NCBI GenBank assembly: GCA_913775265.1
Contig: CAJYJH010000029.1
Coordinates: 1 to 62,676 of the forward strand
Source of the DNA: an uncultured Mucilaginibacter sp.
GTDB lineage: Bacteria; Bacteroidota; Bacteroidia; Sphingobacteriales; Sphingobacteriaceae
Reading direction: 5' to 3'
Length of the DNA: 62,676 nt
Shown here: positions 61,282 to 62,676 of the stretch, in pieces
Position numbering within the stretch: the stretch's first letter is position 1
How the letters are laid out: every line of letters starts with the position of its first letter
Notes under the pieces: model-generated
What the model was told of the DNA's origin: nothing
Databases searched by the model: none
The model's input: the letters and a program-made list of their open reading frames with translations, nothing else
Program-made: the position numbers and the translations under genes

Positions 61282-62676
61282 TTATAGACTTTTTGAGGTT
61301 ACTACCATAGATGACCCGACACTCAAACCAAGTCCTTTAAGCCAAAGTGGCACTGGATAATTAACAACATTGTGTGTCGTCCATTGCGCATCACTAAAAA
61401 CTTTTATTGCTAATTTCAAATCTGAGGTAATTTCGTATCGTGCTAAATCGCCATCATAAAATGGCGCTGTAAGACCAAGATTTACTCCATCTACTGCGAT
61501 GCCAATTGTGTTTTTATAACCGTAAATTTGAATGTTTTGATCAATTAAATTTATTTCTGGCGCTGGATTATCATCAAGCACTAAAATTGGTGTATTATCA
61601 GTACCTCCATAGTTTAATTTAGCTTCTACATATGCACCAGAAATTTTAGGAAGTTGAATAGAGCTGCATAAAGAAGAATCAGATTGAAAATATTGTGTAT
61701 TAGAAGTTAATTTATTTTTGTCTTGAATCCAACCAACTCCATTTATAATCCAGTCTGTTACGGGTTGAATTGATCCACTATAAGCCTGTTGATTGCTCAC
61801 CCATTTAGATGCATTTTTTGTTAAAGTTTCAGCATATCTAATTTGAACCATATTGACATCTATGTCTCGATCTCCAACAGATAACGGATAAACTGACACC
61901 GGTAGAGTGTCTCCCATATTGATGCGATATTCGACGTCGTTATTATTTTTACCGATAACGTTCGTCCAAGTAGCATTATTTAATTTATCATCTATCAAAA
62001 AATCAATCGGCGCAGCCTGCTCCTGCTTAATCGGTGTCACGGTGATTACTTTACTTGCAGCCGTAAAGGTTTTCTTTTGCAGTTCGGTAATGGCCGGGGC
62101 AATGATGGTTACACCGTCGGCGGCAAATTCGGCGGGTTTAACCTCAAGCGGTACTTTGTAACTGTTGGTGGCTATAAACTGGTACTGCCTGGTGTAAAGC
62201 GAGGTGCCCTGGTAGGTGCCGGTATGGCTCACGGTTTGGGTGGGCTGCCCGTTGGTTATCTCCACACATTTAATAGCGGGCGGCGGTGTGCCGGCAAAGG
62301 CGGCGGTAAGGGTAAAGCCGGTTCCGGCAGGCACAGAGGTGTCGGCAGGTTCGGTAACCAGGTATACGCTCTCGGCTTCGCCGGGTTTTATAAATTTGGC
62401 AGCCGAACGCGTTTCGCCATAGTCGTTTCTGGCTATCACCTCGTAAGCGCCGGCGGTTGGTTCGGCCACCTTTATCAGCAGTGCGGCGCCGGTAGCCTCG
62501 GGCACGGGCTTACCGTCGCGCTCAATCACATATTCGTCCGCCCCCGAAAACCGGGCCCATACCTCGGCATACTCGCCTTCTAAAACCGTCTGGCTCACCG
62601 ACTCGTCGAGCACCACAGGCTTACCCGCCGCGGCCGAAGCGTCGGGATGCACATCAAGCACGCCGCCCATGTCGCG
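61282..62676 (-). CDS. Ig-domain protein with composition-shifted C-terminus, possible tail fibre (N-terminus outside window)
   Basis: At least 464 residues; the frame is open to the right edge, so the ATG at 62670 may be internal. Two Ig-like domains (LEGEYAEVWARFSGADEYVI ... AGAYEVIARNDYGETRS; VPAGTGFTLTAAFAGTPPP) are coded by GC-rich DNA. From about 62030 leftward the same frame continues in AT-rich DNA and a different, beta-rich sequence (DDKLNNATWTNVIGKNNND...). Such a join between constant and exchanged ends is typical of phage tail fibres and receptor-binding proteins. The Ig pattern YEVIARNDYG recurs in the next gene as YEWILENDYG. Confidence 0.65.
   Translation of the reverse strand, partial: RDMGGVLDVHPDASAAAGKPVVLDESVSQTVLEGEYAEVWARFSGADEYVIERDGKPVPEATGAALLIKVAEPTAGAYEVIARNDYGETRSAAKFIKPGEAESVYLVTEPADTSVPAGTGFTLTAAFAGTPPPAIKCVEITNGQPTQTVSHTGTYQGTSLYTRQYQFIATNSYKVPLEVKPAEFAADGVTIIAPAITELQKKTFTAASKVITVTPIKQEQAAPIDFLIDDKLNNATWTNVIGKNNNDVEYRINMGDTLPVSVYPLSVGDRDIDVNMVQIRYAETLTKNASKWVSNQQAYSGSIQPVTDWIINGVGWIQDKNKLTSNTQYFQSDSSLCSSIQLPKISGAYVEAKLNYGGTDNTPILVLDDNPAPEINLIDQNIQIYGYKNTIGIAVDGVNLGLTAPFYDGDLARYEITSDLKLAIKVFSDAQWTTHNVVNYPVPLWLKGLGLSVGSSMVVTSKSL

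Noticed and set aside
62077..62583. 168-codon Gly-rich plus-strand ORF at the right edge
   Set aside because: Antisense to the GC-rich Ig-domain part; Gly richness comes from the complementary codons.
1..62676. CRISPR arrays, rRNA genes, intact insertion sequences
   Set aside because: No regularly spaced repeats, no rRNA-like sequence and no transposase gene were seen; the only recombinase trace is the relic at 46345-46518.

Overview
The window looks like chromosome of a Bacteroidetes member, most likely Sphingobacteriaceae (Mucilaginibacter/Pedobacter-like). The reasons are two SusC/SusD pairs, a further TonB-dependent receptor, GH28/GH43/SGNH polysaccharide enzymes, several exact Bacteroidetes-type TAnnTTTG promoter elements, A-rich rather than strong Shine-Dalgarno leaders, and a PID-CTERM-like sorting tail. 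The genus is inference; no 16S is present.

Layout. 1-3.5 kb: SusC with the start of its SusD (leftward). 3.9-4.8 kb: two small overlapping unknown genes and a cluster of DnaA-box-like sites beside an AT-rich tract. 4.85-8.1 kb: complete two-gene NHEJ operon (Ku, LigD). 8.2-13.2 kb: DUF2695 protein, TonB receptor, GH28 polygalacturonase, secreted esterase. 13.5-21 kb: LytS/LytR-type two-component pair followed by a TolC-adaptor-RND efflux operon. 21.3-26.5 kb: small exported proteins, AraC regulator, SDR, CE2-like esterase, lipocalin. 26.5-29.8 kb: zinc dehydrogenase and aldo/keto reductase divergent from an AraC regulator. 29.8-33.6 kb: hydrolase, OmpR-type two-component system and a secreted protein with a duplicated domain. 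33.8-37.4 kb: MFS, metallophosphoesterase and ArsB-like permease in one operon.

37.6-44.4 kb is the most intriguing stretch. A leftward, tightly packed series runs cysteine desulfurase, TlpA-like thioredoxin, tRNA-Cys, a 51-codon leader ORF ending in five consecutive Cys codons (H-S-C-C-C-C-C-S-stop), a structured 5' UTR with a three-way junction, then SusC and SusD. This suggests a cysteine/sulfur-responsive nutrient-uptake operon controlled by attenuation at a poly-Cys leader.

44.7-50.4 kb: GH43 enzyme, a decayed serine-recombinase tail, HigBA toxin-antitoxin, an SDR/hydrolase operon and trmD. 50.5-62.7 kb looks like the distal end of a phage-like element. It holds a four-gene, stop/start-overlapping lysis cassette (holin-like, GH19 endolysin, XhlA-like, unimolecular-spanin-like). 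Ahead of the cassette lie an AT-rich array of SGNH-hydrolase plus acyltransferase-3 modules, one copy fused and decaying, and two Ig-domain proteins, one ending in an SGNH domain. Base composition changes sharply inside the last gene (about 62.03 kb), as in phage tail fibres with swapped tips. The likely role is surface-glycan O-acylation by a prophage or phage-derived element; no capsid, terminase or integrase is visible, so this is inference.
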